Source: Eurosta solidaginis
Taxonomy: Eukaryota; Arthropoda; Insecta; Diptera; Tephritidae
Direction: 5' to 3'
Length of the DNA stretch: 64,000 nt
NCBI RefSeq assembly: GCF_040869045.1
Contig: NC_090319.1
Span: forward strand, 384,725,601 to 384,789,600
The notes beneath the pieces are model-generated. The model saw only the letters and a program-made list of their open reading frames with translations, searched no databases and was not told the origin of the DNA. Positions 32,593 through 44,900 of this stretch are shown in pieces. Made by a program: the position numbers and the translations under genes. Positions within the stretch are counted from its first letter, which is position 1. Each line of letters opens with the position of its first letter.

Positions 32593-32882
32593 AGATGCGA
32601 ACGTTAGTGTTTAAAAAATATTTATCGTGGCAGTCAGTTTCACCCACATCTGTCACACTTCCCCAAAACTTCAAGGATGTGACCAGAAGCAATAACAACA
32701 AAAACAAAAATAAACGATGCACGGGGCCTAAAAAAACCCCAAGTGAGTTACAGGTGGTGGAAATAGGGATTCAATATATTCTTGACTTTTACAACTGGTC
32801 TGTCTGGTTGTAGTCCGATGTAGCATTCAGTAGGATCAGACGAGTTTTATGGCACCAATGCGGCTTTTGATTTGCTACTTGG

Positions 32883-33520
32883 GTGACCTTGGTTGCAGCC
32901 ATTATACCTGCTTACTCACAGAAGGAAAACTGGGTGCCTAGTCATAAAGGGATAGAAGGTAACGAAAATACCGATGAGTTGGCAAAGGAGGGTGCAGCGC
33001 ACGCTGAGTTGACGATAGACGTCCCAATCCGTTTGAGAGAAATCATAACGCGTGGCTGCAAAATTTCTAAGATCATGTGCAAAGCCTACCATATTAAACT
33101 AACAAAGTGGCGCATGTCTCTGAAGAGAGAAGACTTAGGACTCACAATGGGTATACTGACTGGGCACTGCCTTCTGGCGTCACATGCTTATAAATTAAGT
33201 CTCGTCAGTAACAGCAAGTGCTGGAAGTGTGAACTGAATGAAGAAACGGTTGAGCACGTTCTGTGTTCGTGTCCTGCGCTCGCCAGGTCAAGGCTCCAGC
33301 TATTAGGGGCGGTAGAGTTGCCAGATCTCGAGGAAGCAATTAAGCTGCGTCCTAGAAAACTGCTACTATTTGCCAATAGGACGGAGTTTTCCTATAGCAT
33401 ATGTCCTGGCACCTGATTGGAGTTCTTCCGTGTGGTCATCAAAGAAATTCTGTAACACTATGGACACATTCAGTCTATGTGAGGTCTTCATTGACCGACC
33501 AGTTCAACCTAACCGAACAG
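32883..33520 (+). pseudogene. LINE-B 3' fragment (RNase H end and C-terminus)
   Basis: A 5'-truncated copy. The reading VPSHKGIEGNENTDELAKEGA is the end of an RNase H domain. It is followed by a C-terminal C-x2-C...H-x3-C element (CWKCELNEE..EHVLCSC) and a 3' UTR with 'acacattcagtctatgtgag' and 'accgaccagttcaacctaac'. Close relative of the minus-strand element ending at 34616. Confidence 0.85.
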
Positions 33521-34610
33521 TTGGAAAAGGTGTTGTCAAATGAAATTATCTATTCGCACAGTCAGATACTATATTTTTTTCTGCCGACTGTCTTTCAAGC
33601 CAGCAGTCCTTCATAAAACGTTTGACAACTGTTAAAATGTATTTGCCTTTCGCATCGCAAAACAGAGGACCTAAGAGCTCGTCTTGCTGCTATAGTAACA
33701 ATAAAAAAACATCTTCGTCTGTGATGTAGATTTGATGTTTGATATTTGCATGCTTATTGAGATCAATCTTCGGCAGAGGGTTTTCAAGTGCAACTCGTAC
33801 TTTCATGTCATGTTAGCTTTTAATACTTACGGATAAGCATGCAAAGGCTGTTATGAAAGTGTGATAGTGCAAATCGCTAGCACGACACGGAGGTAATTCC
33901 TAAACGTGGTATATTTCGAGCGTACTGGTGTCATGTCCAGACCGCCATGACTTCGGGGAGAGTTGTATGAAAGGAAGCGTAACACGTTCGTACAAGAATT
34001 GAGTTCCTTCCCTGCCAGTCCTATTCCGATTGCCGCCCGACAAACTCAAAGCATCAGCACTCTAAGATCCAACACTCTTCAAGCCTCTGTTAGGAGGTTA
34101 TCTTACAAAAAAAGGTCGAGTGTCACATGAGCTCGCTTTGAAAGAGGCAATGACCCCACCTTTGTTATTGCAATCAGTCCCGTTAAAAAAACCTCTTTTA
34201 GGACTTACAGACCAAGCAACTTCGAAAATGTTTAGAAGGAGCACCTGCAGAGGAAGCGGAGCTATCCGAAATTGCTGCGAATACGCTGGATTATAATACT
34301 CACTCTAGATTATAATACTGCTTTTTATTACTCCTACCCACTGGAAACTCAGGGAGAACTTCCACAATCGATATATTCTGCTCCATTAGGGTGCCTGAGA
34401 GATGTGAATGGGAGCTGGGTGATGACGAGTATCTTAGGTTTCTAATAGATATAAATTTTCCGGATGCTCCACTTTCGCAAGAATTCGGTTGACTATCGGC
34501 GATTGCTTGTCTGAGAGGAATGTCATCCAACCTTCTTAGGGGAGAGCCAGCTTGCATAGGCCAGCTTATTGAAAATGTCTGCGCTACTTAAGAGGTCTTT
34601 GGAGGCTTCT
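33521..34610. other. No gene recognised
   Basis: Sequence between two LINE-B copies; short interrupted frames without domains, possibly an old transposon remnant. Confidence 0.4.
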
Positions 34611-34723
34611 TGCAGCTAGGTTAGGTTAGGTTGAACTGGCCGGTCCATGAGGACCTCACATAGACTGGTTGAGTCCGTAGTGTTACCAGAAGTTTGTTTT
34701 AACGACCAAACTGAAAAACCCTA

Positions 34724-37700
34724 TTAAAAACCAGGACCTATGTTATAAAATAACTCCGTCCTCTTGGCAAATACTAGAAGCTTCCTAGGACTTAAGCCAC
34801 TTGCTGCTTCTAGATCTGAGAGCTGTATCACTCCTAATAGCTGGAGTATAAGCCTGGCAAGTGCAGGGCACGAGCACAGAACGTGCTCGATCGTTTCCTC
34901 CTCCAACCCGCACTTCCTACATCTGCTATCACTGACCAAGCTTAATTTAAAGGCATGTGACGCCAGAAGGCAGTGTCCAGTCAGAATACCCGTCATGAGT
35001 CTACAGTCCTCTCTTTTTAATGATAGAAGCAACTTTGTTAGTCTAAGGTTGTAAGACCTACACATAATCTTCGACACTTTACAGCCCCGCGCTTGAACCC
35101 ACGCCTATCCCGCTTGGTCGATCATGTGCACCTCCCGCCTTCGCTTAATCTCTCCCAATCTAATTGGGACGTCTACGGAGCAAGCTTCAAGGGATGCGCC
35201 CTTTTTAGCCAGTTCGTCCGCTTTTTCATTCCCATCTATTCCCATATGCCCTGGGACCCAATATGGAAGTATGCTTTTCCCTGTCCCGATTCTCTACAGA
35301 GGCTGCTTACACTTTAACACGCATTTAGATGATGTGCTATGCGAGATTATTGCCCTAATTGCTGCTTGACTGGCAATATAAAAGTTAACACGGTTGCAGC
35401 TTAAGCTATTCTCTTCCAGGGTTTCTACTGCTTTGGTTACGACTAATATTTCCGCTTAGAAAACGCTACAGTAATCCGGCAGCCTGTAGGATCTGCTTAT
35501 TTCCGGATCAGCGCAGTATTCCGCAGATCCTACTCCTTCCACTACTTTGGAACCATCGGTGTACACATGTATCGCCTCGTCCGCCATTTGCGCACCCTTG
35601 CTCCAACCGTCCACCTCTATTGTGGCCTTAAGATCTCCCTCGAAGCGCAGATACGGAATCAGGTAGTCTGTTCGTCTTGTGATTGATGACGCTATACTAC
35701 TATGGCCATATGGTCGGCGCTCAAGCTGCCCCGAAGAACCGAGACTGGTCGCGGTCGTTAATGCTCTGTTGTTTGCTACCAGGCCTACAGGTGGAATGTG
35801 CAAAATGGCATACAGTGCAGCCGTCGGGGTTGTTTTCTGGGCTCCCATAATGCTAAGCATCGATAGTCTGCATACCCCCTCTAATTTTTTGAGGTATGTT
35901 GTTTTTTGTGTGGCTTTCCACCAAACAAGAACTCCATAGTATAGAATAGGGCTTAGAATCGCTGTAAAAACCCAATGAGAAAGAGAGGGCGATAGGCCCC
36001 ACGTACACCCCAGCATTCTGTAAGGTCACCCCTCCTAACTTAGGCGTGTTTCAATTTGGGACCTTGTATCTCTTTGTAAACAAGACCATATCCGTCTTCT
36101 CCGCATTGACTTTCAACCCGAAATTAGATGCCCAGGTATGAATATCCCGAAGCGCCCGATGCATCAAAGAACTAATCGTTGGAAGGCACTTTCCTCTTAT
36201 GATAATTGCAACGTCATCTGCGTAAGCCGTAAGTTTTACCGGTCCCTCATCGAATTGCCTGAGCAGTTGGTTGATGACCAGCGTCCACAGCAGAGGTGAT
36301 AGCACCCCTCCCTGCGGCGTGCTCCTGTCCACTGATTTCGTGGCCTCGTACAATCCCCATTGTGATGTAATCTTTCTGCAATTTAACATGCAGCGGATCC
36401 ATCTGATTAAGGCAGGATGTAATTAAGACCATCCATAATCGCCCATTTTGCAACATTACTGAAAACCCCGGCAATGTCCAAGAAGACTCCTAGAGCATAC
36501 TTCTTATATTCCAGGGATTTCTCTTTGCTCATTACCACCCTATGCAATGCGGTGTCTACCAACTTGCCTTTGGTGTACGCATGCTGTGTTGTGGAGAGCA
36601 GCTTTTCATCCACGTTGGACTTTATGTACACATCTATCAGCCTCTCAAAGGTTTTGAGCAGAAATGATGTTAAGCTAATGAGTCTATAGTCTTTGGGATA
36701 CACGTGACCGATCTTCTCCGCCTTTGGTAGAAAAGCTACACGAGCAGTTCTCCAAGAGTGCGGTACATGATTCAGTCTTATGCACCCATCGAATATTATT
36801 TTAAGCCATTCCACGACCGCCCTACTTGAGACTTGTAGCATGGCCGGGAATATACCATCTGGGCCCCGCGATTTAAACTTAGAAAACGTCTTCACTGCCC
36901 ACTCGATCTTGGTATCGGTCACCGTGTGAGTGATGTCTGCTGGCTCTTCTAAACCGTCTCCCGATGGGAAATGTGTATCGAGAAGCACCTCAAGGGATTC
37001 CTCACTATTACGTGACCATTCCCCGTTCTCTTTCTTTATTAGTCCCTGGACTATGTTTCCCTTTGCTAGGACTTTTTTCAACCGTGCTGTTTCGCTGGAG
37101 CACTCTATGTCCGAACAGAAACTTTTCCATGAGTTTCTCTTCGCCCTGGTAATTTCACGCTTGTAGATCCTCAGTAGATCCCTGTACTCGTCCCGACACG
37201 CTTCGCTTTCCGCGGTCTTTGCGAGCTTAAACATTTCTTTTACCTGTCTTCTTAAAAGACTCAGCTCATTGCTCCACCATGGTGGCTTTGCTTTTCCTCT
37301 GAATCTTCTTAGAGGGCAAGCCTTGTTATACGCAGTCATAAGCGTTCTTTTTAGGAATTCATTCGACTCCTCCAGTTCCTCTACATTAGCAACCTCTTTG
37401 GGTTGTCCCAGTTTTGTTTCTACATGTTTCTGGAATTTAGTCCAGTTCGTTGACCTAGGGTTTCTAAAGGTTCCTCCCTTCTCTACCCTCTTTAGGGGGA
37501 TGCTGAAGCTGATATACGCATGGTCATCCAATCATACCTTGATATATTACGCTCGGAGCTCAATGTAATATCCAGAACATTGCTGGATGTTGGACCAATG
37601 TATGTAGGGACATTTGCCCTGTTGGCTATCTGCAAATTGGTTTGCAGGATATAACAAAATAGAGATTCGCATCTCTCGTTCGTATCTGCTCCTCCCCACG

Positions 37701-37923
37701 CATTGTGGTGCGCATTTGCATCTGCGCCTATGACCAACCGCCCTTTGCGCCCTTCCTCCTGTACTAGCCTTTTGCACTCCATCGGTGGAACCTCCGCAGC
37801 ATGGGCCATGAAGCAGGACGCCAGGATAAATGCTTGCTTATTATTTTGCTCAACGGCCACCGCTACGAGATCCTCAGTGTTGTAATTAGGCAGCATATAT
37901 GAATGCAGCTGTTTCCTTACCAT
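34724..37923 (-). pseudogene. LINE-B ORF2 (EN-RT-RNase H), broken
   Basis: Read from 37923 down. The endonuclease end has GADANAHHNAW (37740-37700) and an N...SSNVLDITL signature. The RT linker has PWWSNELSLLRR (about 37275). RT has SRGPDGIFPAMLQ (about 36850), DYRLISLTSF, VFLDIAGVFSNV (usually KAFDxV), STPQGGVLSPLLW and AYADDVAI (36220). RNase H begins VYTDGSKVVEGVGSA (35570-35530). The end is a C-x2-C...H...C element (34910-34860). A stop at 35456, a frame shift near 36400, and the loss of the endonuclease N-terminus show it is dead. Confidence 0.88.
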
Positions 37924-37925
37924 TA

Positions 37926-39405
37926 CTACAGCTCGTACCCGTCCTTCCGTTTGCGCGTTGTAAACGCCAAACCCGCGTGCGTTAAGTCCAGAAACCTTTC
38001 CTCCCGATGAGAGCCACGGCTCTTGGCCACGTCAAACGAACCCTCCTCAAGGGTTAGGAGTTCGCTAGACGCCACTTTACTGTGTTGGAGGTTTATCTGT
38101 AGGACTCGCAGCACCATTGAGCTGTTTGTCCCCCTCCAGCACCTTCGTCTTGACGTCGTCGTCCTCCCCTTGCCCTTTTGGTTTAGAGTATTCGAGCCCC
38201 TTTCAGCCTCTCGTGACTGTTGTGCCGGGTGTTCCTCTGTGCGAGTCACAGCACCATTTAGCGGTTGGTCCTCTTCTAGCACGTTCGTGGTGACGTCGGG
38301 GACCTCCACCTGTCTTTTTCCCCTTAGACTTTTGAGGTCCTTTTCGACTTCGCCCACCTCTAGCGTGTTAGGGTTTTTATCCTCGGGACTTCTTTTCGTG
38401 AGTCGCATGTAATTTTTGCCAGTGCCAAAGACATTTTGCCAAGCTGCGTGTACAAAATATTCTCCGGCTGCTTGTTTATTTGGAAGATGTAGAACTGACC
38501 ATGCTCGGGAGGCCGAGATACAGTAAGTACCTTCCAATCCTGTGTCGGTATGTTCGGATTCTGATTCTGCAGAAGTCGCAGTGTATCCTCCGACTTCATC
38601 TCGCATGGTATCCATACCTTAACTTTTGGTACCGTGGGGATTTGCGCTTTATCCACCACCTCAAACCACGCGCTCGTGCCTTGCCTTTGGAGGTTTGGAA
38701 CCACTTCCTCCAGCCACCGCAAGCTCGCGATGTTGTCGCACGCTACCATCTTCACACCATTATACCATCCCCCCAAATCAAAGGTTGGAAGGGGCTTACT
38801 TGGTTGTTCCCGCATCATCTTAAGCATTAAGCTAATAAGCTCCCTTTCCACAGATCTCCACCTTTCAGTAGTCATTTGTCCGAAAGGACTGCTACGATCA
38901 ACCAGCGCCACAGTCAGTGACTGCTTTGCCACATCACTCATCTTCTCGGGAAAAGCAGGAGTCTTAGTGTTATCTCCCTTTGGCACATCCGAGAAAGCCG
39001 GAGTATTAGCGTTAACTCCTTCATTGAATCAGCACTACTCTCGCTCCCCGAGTCCGACGCATCGCTTAATTCGTATTTGTCGTCCTTGGATTGCGACTCA
39101 GTCCTCTTTACATCGTCCTTATTACAATCAGGTAATGAGTCGTTCATCTTGGTCGTACGACCACCTGCCCGACAAGGCGGACTCAGCGGTCCAGTATTAT
39201 ATACGGCGAAAGAACCGTCCGCCACAGCAGCGCCCCTTACTGTGGTAGGGCCATAAATACTTCCCGAGGTGGCCCGGTATCGGGAAGGCTCCGTTCGAAT
39301 ACAGCCGAATTTATCCCCTGGCTGCAAATCGTCCAATAGACACGGTCCGTATAACACCCTGGATTGGGGGTTGGCAGCTAGCTGACTTCCGTTTTCGCCA
39401 AACAT
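37926..39405 (-). pseudogene. LINE-B ORF1 (gag-like, DUF4780-type), broken
   Basis: Three overlapping frames make up one decayed ORF1. The N-terminal part (39405-38938) has an acidic, Ser-rich stretch (SDASDSGSESS). The central part (38986-38360) carries RWRSVERELISLML, LGGWYNGVKMVACDN and VKVWIP, which resemble the DUF4780 domain of LINE ORF1 proteins. The 3' part ends with RVLQINLQHSKVAS, the first endonuclease motif of ORF2, and FDVAKSRG where the QEPW-type motif should be. Confidence 0.8.
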
Positions 39406-40118
39406 CTGAGGTTGCGCTCTTCTTCCAAGTCAACGAGCATATGAAAGTCACTTTAATTTCTAAGGCGGGGGAAAGTTCTTACGTGCGAGAACGAAGAGAA
39501 AGGTGATAAAATTTAGGCTACAGGTGATGTTAGGTGTTAGTTTAATGTGGAAGCCAAGGCTACTAAGGCTTCGACTGCTTCGTACTGCAGTCGAGGATCA
39601 ATTGGCAAATAATCGGCTTCGCTCCAAACGCGCTACGATGGCTGGATGACATGGTGGGCAGCAGTATCCAAATCTGTACTTGGAGCTCTGGTCTGATCTG
39701 ACGTCGCTAGCTACTTCTTTCTCAGAAACGGTGGAATGATCTTCGGTGATTGGAATACGCGGTGCTCTAAATACAATGCTGAATCTTTACCTGGTGTACA
39801 CCGTGGTTGTTCTTCCAGGAGTCCGATCATTAAAATGCCTTTCGGGCGGAGGTCGCCTTTATATGAAATGCTAAGCTCTGTCATGGTTAGGTAGGGATTG
39901 CTTGACGTCACCCGTCGTGGCATCGAATTCTTTTTTGATAATATCATGAGGGTGCCACAGGTCATAAGGGTATTACTGGTATCTGTCACGCTGATCTCTG
40001 GATCCGGACAGGAACTTGAACTGAACGTGGCTACCCAGAAAGACTTTGATATTCCGCTGGTCATTTACTCTATGTTTCTGGATAGGTGGGCCTCCAATAC
40101 CTGTGACCCCCTCCCACC
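39406..40118. other. LINE-B 5' flank; no gene seen
   Basis: Moderate GC. It may hold the LINE-B 5' UTR; no open frame with a known domain. Confidence 0.4.
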
Positions 40119-40545
40119 CCAACGATTTGTTGTTGTTGTTGTTTGTGACGATAAGTTTTCTCCCCGAAGGCTTTGGGGAGTGTTGTTGATGTGATGGTCC
40201 TTTGCCGGACACAGATCCGGTACGCTCCGGTAACACAGCACCATTAAGGTGCTATCCCGACCATCTCGGGAACGATTTATATGGCCACATTAAACCTTCA
40301 GGCCATCTCTCCCTCCCCACTCCCAAGTTCCGCTTGCGGTCGCCAGAGCCTCGTCTGTTAGTGAAACAGGATTCGCCGCGGATAGGTGAGGTTGACAATT
40401 GGGTTTTGAGAAGCTATATATTGCGCTGCCAACCTGAAAGGGTTGCGCTACACCGCCCCTTTAATCTGGTATTTTAGTCGCTCTTACGACAGGCATACTT
40501 ACCGCGGGTATATTCTGACCTCCTAACCCGCTGGGACAAGGAACC
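40119..40545 (-). mobile_element. Retroposon 'D', minus copy
   Basis: It is the reverse complement of the copy at 26545, with a (GTT)n run at its left edge (40128-40142 region) and the head 'cccagcgggttagg' at 40535. It keeps the 3'-terminal hairpin CTCCCC...GGGGAG that the 26545 copy has lost. Confidence 0.85.
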
Positions 40546-40705
40546 CGCTGGCTAGAAGGTCGCATGTGGTCATACCAAATCGTTCCCAAGATGGTCGGGC
40601 TTGATACCGGAACGTACCGGATCTGCAACCGGCAAAGGGACATCAACATCGATAACACTCCCCAAGACTGCGGGGAGTATGCTTATCGGTACAACAACAA
40701 CAAGA
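40546..40705 (+). mobile_element. Retroposon 'D', 5'-truncated plus copy
   Basis: It contains 'ggtcataccaaatcgttccc', 'aagatggtcgggctt', 'ggcaaagggacatcaacatc', the hairpin CTCCCCAAGACTGCGGGGAG and the tail ACAACAACAACAAG. It abuts the minus copy head to head. Confidence 0.8.
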
Positions 40706-41035
40706 AGCTGTGTGCCCCAACCATTTCAAGGGGTTGCCAGCGCAATTTAAAACTTCTCCTACCCAATTGTCAACCTCGCCTAGCCGTGGCGAATCCTATT
40801 TTAGCAGCAGGGGCTCTGGCGACCCCAAGTTGCTCATGGATCTAGGGGATGAGTGGGCGGTATGGCTTGGAAGGTTTCGTATGGTCATACCAAATCGTTC
40901 CCGAGATGGTCGGGCTAGTGCCTTAGTGGTGCTTGTACCGGAACGTACCGGATCTATATCCGGCAAAGAACCCCCAACATCGATAACACTCCACAAAACC
41001 TTCGTGGAGTGTCCTTATCGGTACGACAACAACCT
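40706..41035 (+). mobile_element. Retroposon 'D', second plus copy
   Basis: It follows directly: 'tttcaaggggttgccagcgc', 'cgttcccgagatggtcgggc', the hairpin CTCCACAAAACCTTCGTGGAG, then ACGACAACAAC. It is diverged from its neighbours, so it is a separate insertion. Confidence 0.8.
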
Positions 41036-41865
41036 CTGACCTAATGTGGTGTCGAAATATTTTTAGTCAGTTGTAGACTGTGGCTGCGTGGCGAAACGAA
41101 TTCGGGTTTACTAGAGTTTGTTAATCCATTGTAATTATAATAAGTCTATACGGTGCGTTTTAATGCCCTCGACAAATACAAGTATTTCCTTAGGAACGTA
41201 TTCGAGTCTCCGGAGGAAATATCCAGTGTGAGATGTCCGTTGACTGTGGAGCTAAATTTTTAATGCACTTAGCATTCCACTACACACAAATCCTTTTGGG
41301 AATGTCTTTATAGTTACAGGAAGAATAATGAGATGATAATCAATTCTAATACCATATGAAAAGCATTGTTTACTTAAAGTTATTGCCTGCCGAATCGACA
41401 TTCAAAAATATATTTCAACTTGATTAAATACCTAAATATTTTTAAGCACATTATATATATACTATATGTACGTAATTACATTTTCGAATTTCTTATACTT
41501 TGAAATTCACAAGATCAACACAATAATATTTACTACATTCGTTCTGACCATTTTAAGGCGCATCTTAATACACACTTATAATATTTTACTATCTAAAGTT
41601 TAACATAAATATTTATGTATGTCAACACAATACATACACATATTCATACATATATACATAATCTTTATATGCATGTTTTTGTACGGAAAAGTTTTAAACT
41701 TAACACACGTTGTACGAACATTAAAACAAGAAAGTATGGACTTAATATGTCTTAGATTTATAAACTTATATAACACTACAAAGTTTATGTAGATAATTGT
41801 AGTTAAGCACAAATGCAGAGTCAATTTAAGCAAAATGACACTTTTTAAAAGTCAAACCATACATG
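41036..41865 (-). other. Mekk1 3' flank / probable 3' UTR
   Basis: AT-rich DNA downstream of the Mekk1 stop codon; no clear polyadenylation signal chosen and no other gene seen. Confidence 0.4.
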
Positions 41866-41949
41866 TTAGCTTAATCTAATATTACGACGAAATGAACGGC
41901 GAATTTGCTCCTGCGTTTGCTCGGAGCTCTGCTCATCATCATGGCCATA
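41866..41949 (-). CDS. Mekk1: Mekk1 last exon
   Basis: The acceptor TTCTCAG is followed by YGHDDEQSSEQTQEQIRRSF and the stop TAA at 41868-41866. Phase 0, 28 codons including the stop. Confidence 0.9.
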   Translation of the reverse strand, partial: YGHDDEQSSEQTQEQIRRSFRRNIRLS

Positions 41950-44900
41950 CTGAGAACGGAATAAGAAAGACGTTTAGTGTGCTTAAGCATAAAGAATATA
42001 AAATTATTTATTACTTGGCAAAAGTTTTGTTCCAACAACTCAATGGCAGTTAAACGATCTTTTGGATCATGTTGCAAGCACTTATCGATAAAATCATGTC
42101 CTTCTTGCGACAGACTTTCGGGCGCTTCAGGCTTCTCACCCATACCCACTTTAAACATAATTTGGAAATTCGAGTCAAATTGTGCCCAAGGACGCTGTAT
42201 TACAAAAAATAATAATTAAACGTAGAGAATTCAAATAATTCAAGGTTTGTTCAAACTTACCTGCCCCGCTGCCATTTCAACTACTACACAGCCTACAGAC
42301 CAAATATCAGCAGCGCGGCCATGTCCGTCACTACTTGTTTTTGTGAAAATCTCCGGTGCCATATAAGCTAAATAGGTAAAGAGTAAATAGCTAATTCTTT
42401 AACCAGGTAATCATGTTTTTTTTCGTTTACCTTGTGTACCCACATAGCCTTGTAGTTCACCTGGTACTGTTGTATGCGCCTGTATTTTCACTGCTGAACC
42501 AAAATCACCCAACTTCAGGCAGTTACTGCCATCAACCAAAAATATATTTGCAGTCTTTATATCACGATGTACAATACCATGCCGGTGTAGCTCGGCAACG
42601 CCCGATAGCAGTTGTAATGTAAATCGGCGTATTAAGCCCTCTGGCAGGCCTCCTGATAATTCGACCAATGCTTCTAAAGTGCCTTCTGAACAGAGTTCCA
42701 TAAATATAAGAAGCTCCTCCTACGTATAATAAAAAAAATAAATTACGAATTTTTGCTAAAACTTATTATCAAAGTTGTCGTACCTCAACAAAGTGTTAAG
42801 GCGAATTCGGTGCAAGGCGATGGCATGCCATAATCTGATTATTTGCCCTTGCCATTTTCAAAGAAGCAAGGCGAATCCATACAAGGCAGGTCTAATGCGG
42901 CAGTTACCCACCGACGTGTGTGGTACGCACGGACGTTTGTCGTACGAAACACGTTTGACCGAACCCTCAAGCCCGTAGGAATAAATGTGTGCGTCTGCGT
43001 ACATGTACATAACATATTTGCGTCTGTATTGTTTACAGATAAGCAATGTTGCCATTGACCATTTTGCATGTATGCTTATGGAAACATCAACTTTTTCCAA
43101 TTTAATTTTTGATATTGTAAAAGGCCGGAATAAATATTAAATAAGTATAAATAGATTACATATTTATAATCTGCACTTTTACATAATTATTTCGAATTAT
43201 TTTCACAATTTTTCAAACTTTAATTAGGTGCTTTTGCATAAAATTGCAAACGATCAAAAATTAGCGCACAAAAGTTTACTAGGCAACTCTGTCTAGTGAG
43301 AGAGCGATCAGCTGACACGTTCCTACGGAAAAAATCAAAATTGTTTTGATTTCTACGTTCCGGGCTACGTACGTACGGGCGTTGCACGTCGGTGAGTTTT
43401 CGTTTACATTGCACACTCATAAGATAGGTCGTGTCAGCTGACACGTTTTTGGTACGTACGTTCGTAAGTAACTGCCGCATAATTCAGTACCAGGTGTTGT
43501 TATCCCAACAGCTGATTGCTTCTTCTTGATCATTTTCCGTACAACGCCTTGTACTGCAACATGTCAGTTAATCGGAATCAATCAAGGCGAATCTACATCA
43601 CAACAGGTGGTGGCAAAGCGAATTCAATCAATTCGCCGTTCAGAAGAATGCCAAGTCCAAAGAAAATTTTCATTAATTTCGATTAACTGACATATTGTTG
43701 TACAAGGCGTTGTATGAAAAATTATCAAGAAGAAGCAATCAGCTGTTGGGATAACAACACCTGATACTGAATTTGCCTTGGAATCAGTGAAAATTTTCTT
43801 TCAGAAATGTCAAGTGAAAAGAAAATTTTCATTGATTTCGATTAACTGACATATTAGAGCACAAGGAAAATAATCAAAAAGAAGCAATCAGCGATTGGGA
43901 TAACAACACCAGGAACTGAATTCGCCTTGGATTACAAGCGTTGTTATCCCAACAGCTGATTGCTTCTTTTTGAACGCCTTGCACGTATTTTTATAGAGAA
44001 CGGCAGATCGAGCGAAACTGGAGACATCTGAAGTGAAAAAGTAGCCAACTTTCAACTTTTGTTGGAAGCAAAGCATAAGAATTCAACATTTGCTTGGTAA
44101 AGGTTGCTTTCACACTTTGCAACTGAAACTATTTTTACACTCGTTGGTACTTTTCACACAATTATCACAGTTAGAAACTGCAATTTAACAAATGAATAGG
44201 CCAAAAATATGTTAGAAAGTATTTTTTTTATAGTGAGAATCTTTATAACCATGCTTCGCGAAATTATGTTTGTGATTGGGCGAAGCAAATTAAACTTAAT
44301 TTGCTAAGTTTGAAGGTCCTTTATATTTCCAAACGCAACATCTTGCGTGATTGTGGCGGTGTAACTGGCATGCATAAGATCGCGTTAAACGCGTCTATGT
44401 GAAAAATTTGAATGCGGCTCGGCCTTAAGATTTCGTGGAATGCATCTATATGAAAAAGTTCATAGTGGCCCGCCCATTATTTGAAATCAATGCAAATTTT
44501 CTTTTGACATGACATTCTTCTGCACGGCGAATTGGGTTGAATTCGCTTTGCCATTACCTTGGATAGATTCGCCTCGTTTTGATTTCACATCGGCGAGTTC
44601 ACACCAAGTTCAGACGAAATTTGCCGCACAGCAGAATTTCAAATCATAAAAAGTAAAGGTGTCTAAGTTCGGGTGTAGCCGAACATTATATACTCAGCGT
44701 GAGCTTCAATTGCACATTTCATTTCAGATAAATTACTTTTCTGCATAACACACGGCACCGCCCGTTTAAAAAAAATTTCTCCCCATTTCCTCTTAAAATA
44801 AAACTTGGTAAGTAAAATATCATTGGTTCAAAACTATTTTTTGCTAAGTTATAGCTTATTATTCTAGTCTACGACCGTTTTAAACTTGTCTTATATCTAA

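Larger units (their letters stand above)
34616..39405 (-). mobile_element. Non-LTR retrotransposon LINE-B (LOA/R1-type), long copy
   Basis: About 4.8 kb with a two-ORF layout on the minus strand: ORF1 with a DUF4780-like domain, then endonuclease, reverse transcriptase, RNase H and a Cys/His C-terminal element. The 3' UTR ends in 'agttcaacctaacctaac' at about 34616-34635, which on the plus strand reads AGGTTAGGTTAGG. The combination of DUF4780-like ORF1 and RNase H suggests the LOA/Bilbo group. The exact 5' end is not defined (39405-39480). Confidence 0.88.

Noticed and set aside
34616..34633. AGGTTAGGTTAGGTT, telomere-like repeat
   Set aside because: It is the 3' UTR end of the minus-strand LINE-B element; the plus-strand LINE-B copy at 33500 has the same segment. 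Flies lack TTAGG telomeres.
37269..38830. Plus-strand frames over LINE-B
   Set aside because: Antisense shadows of ORF1/ORF2; the minus strand carries the recognisable domains.
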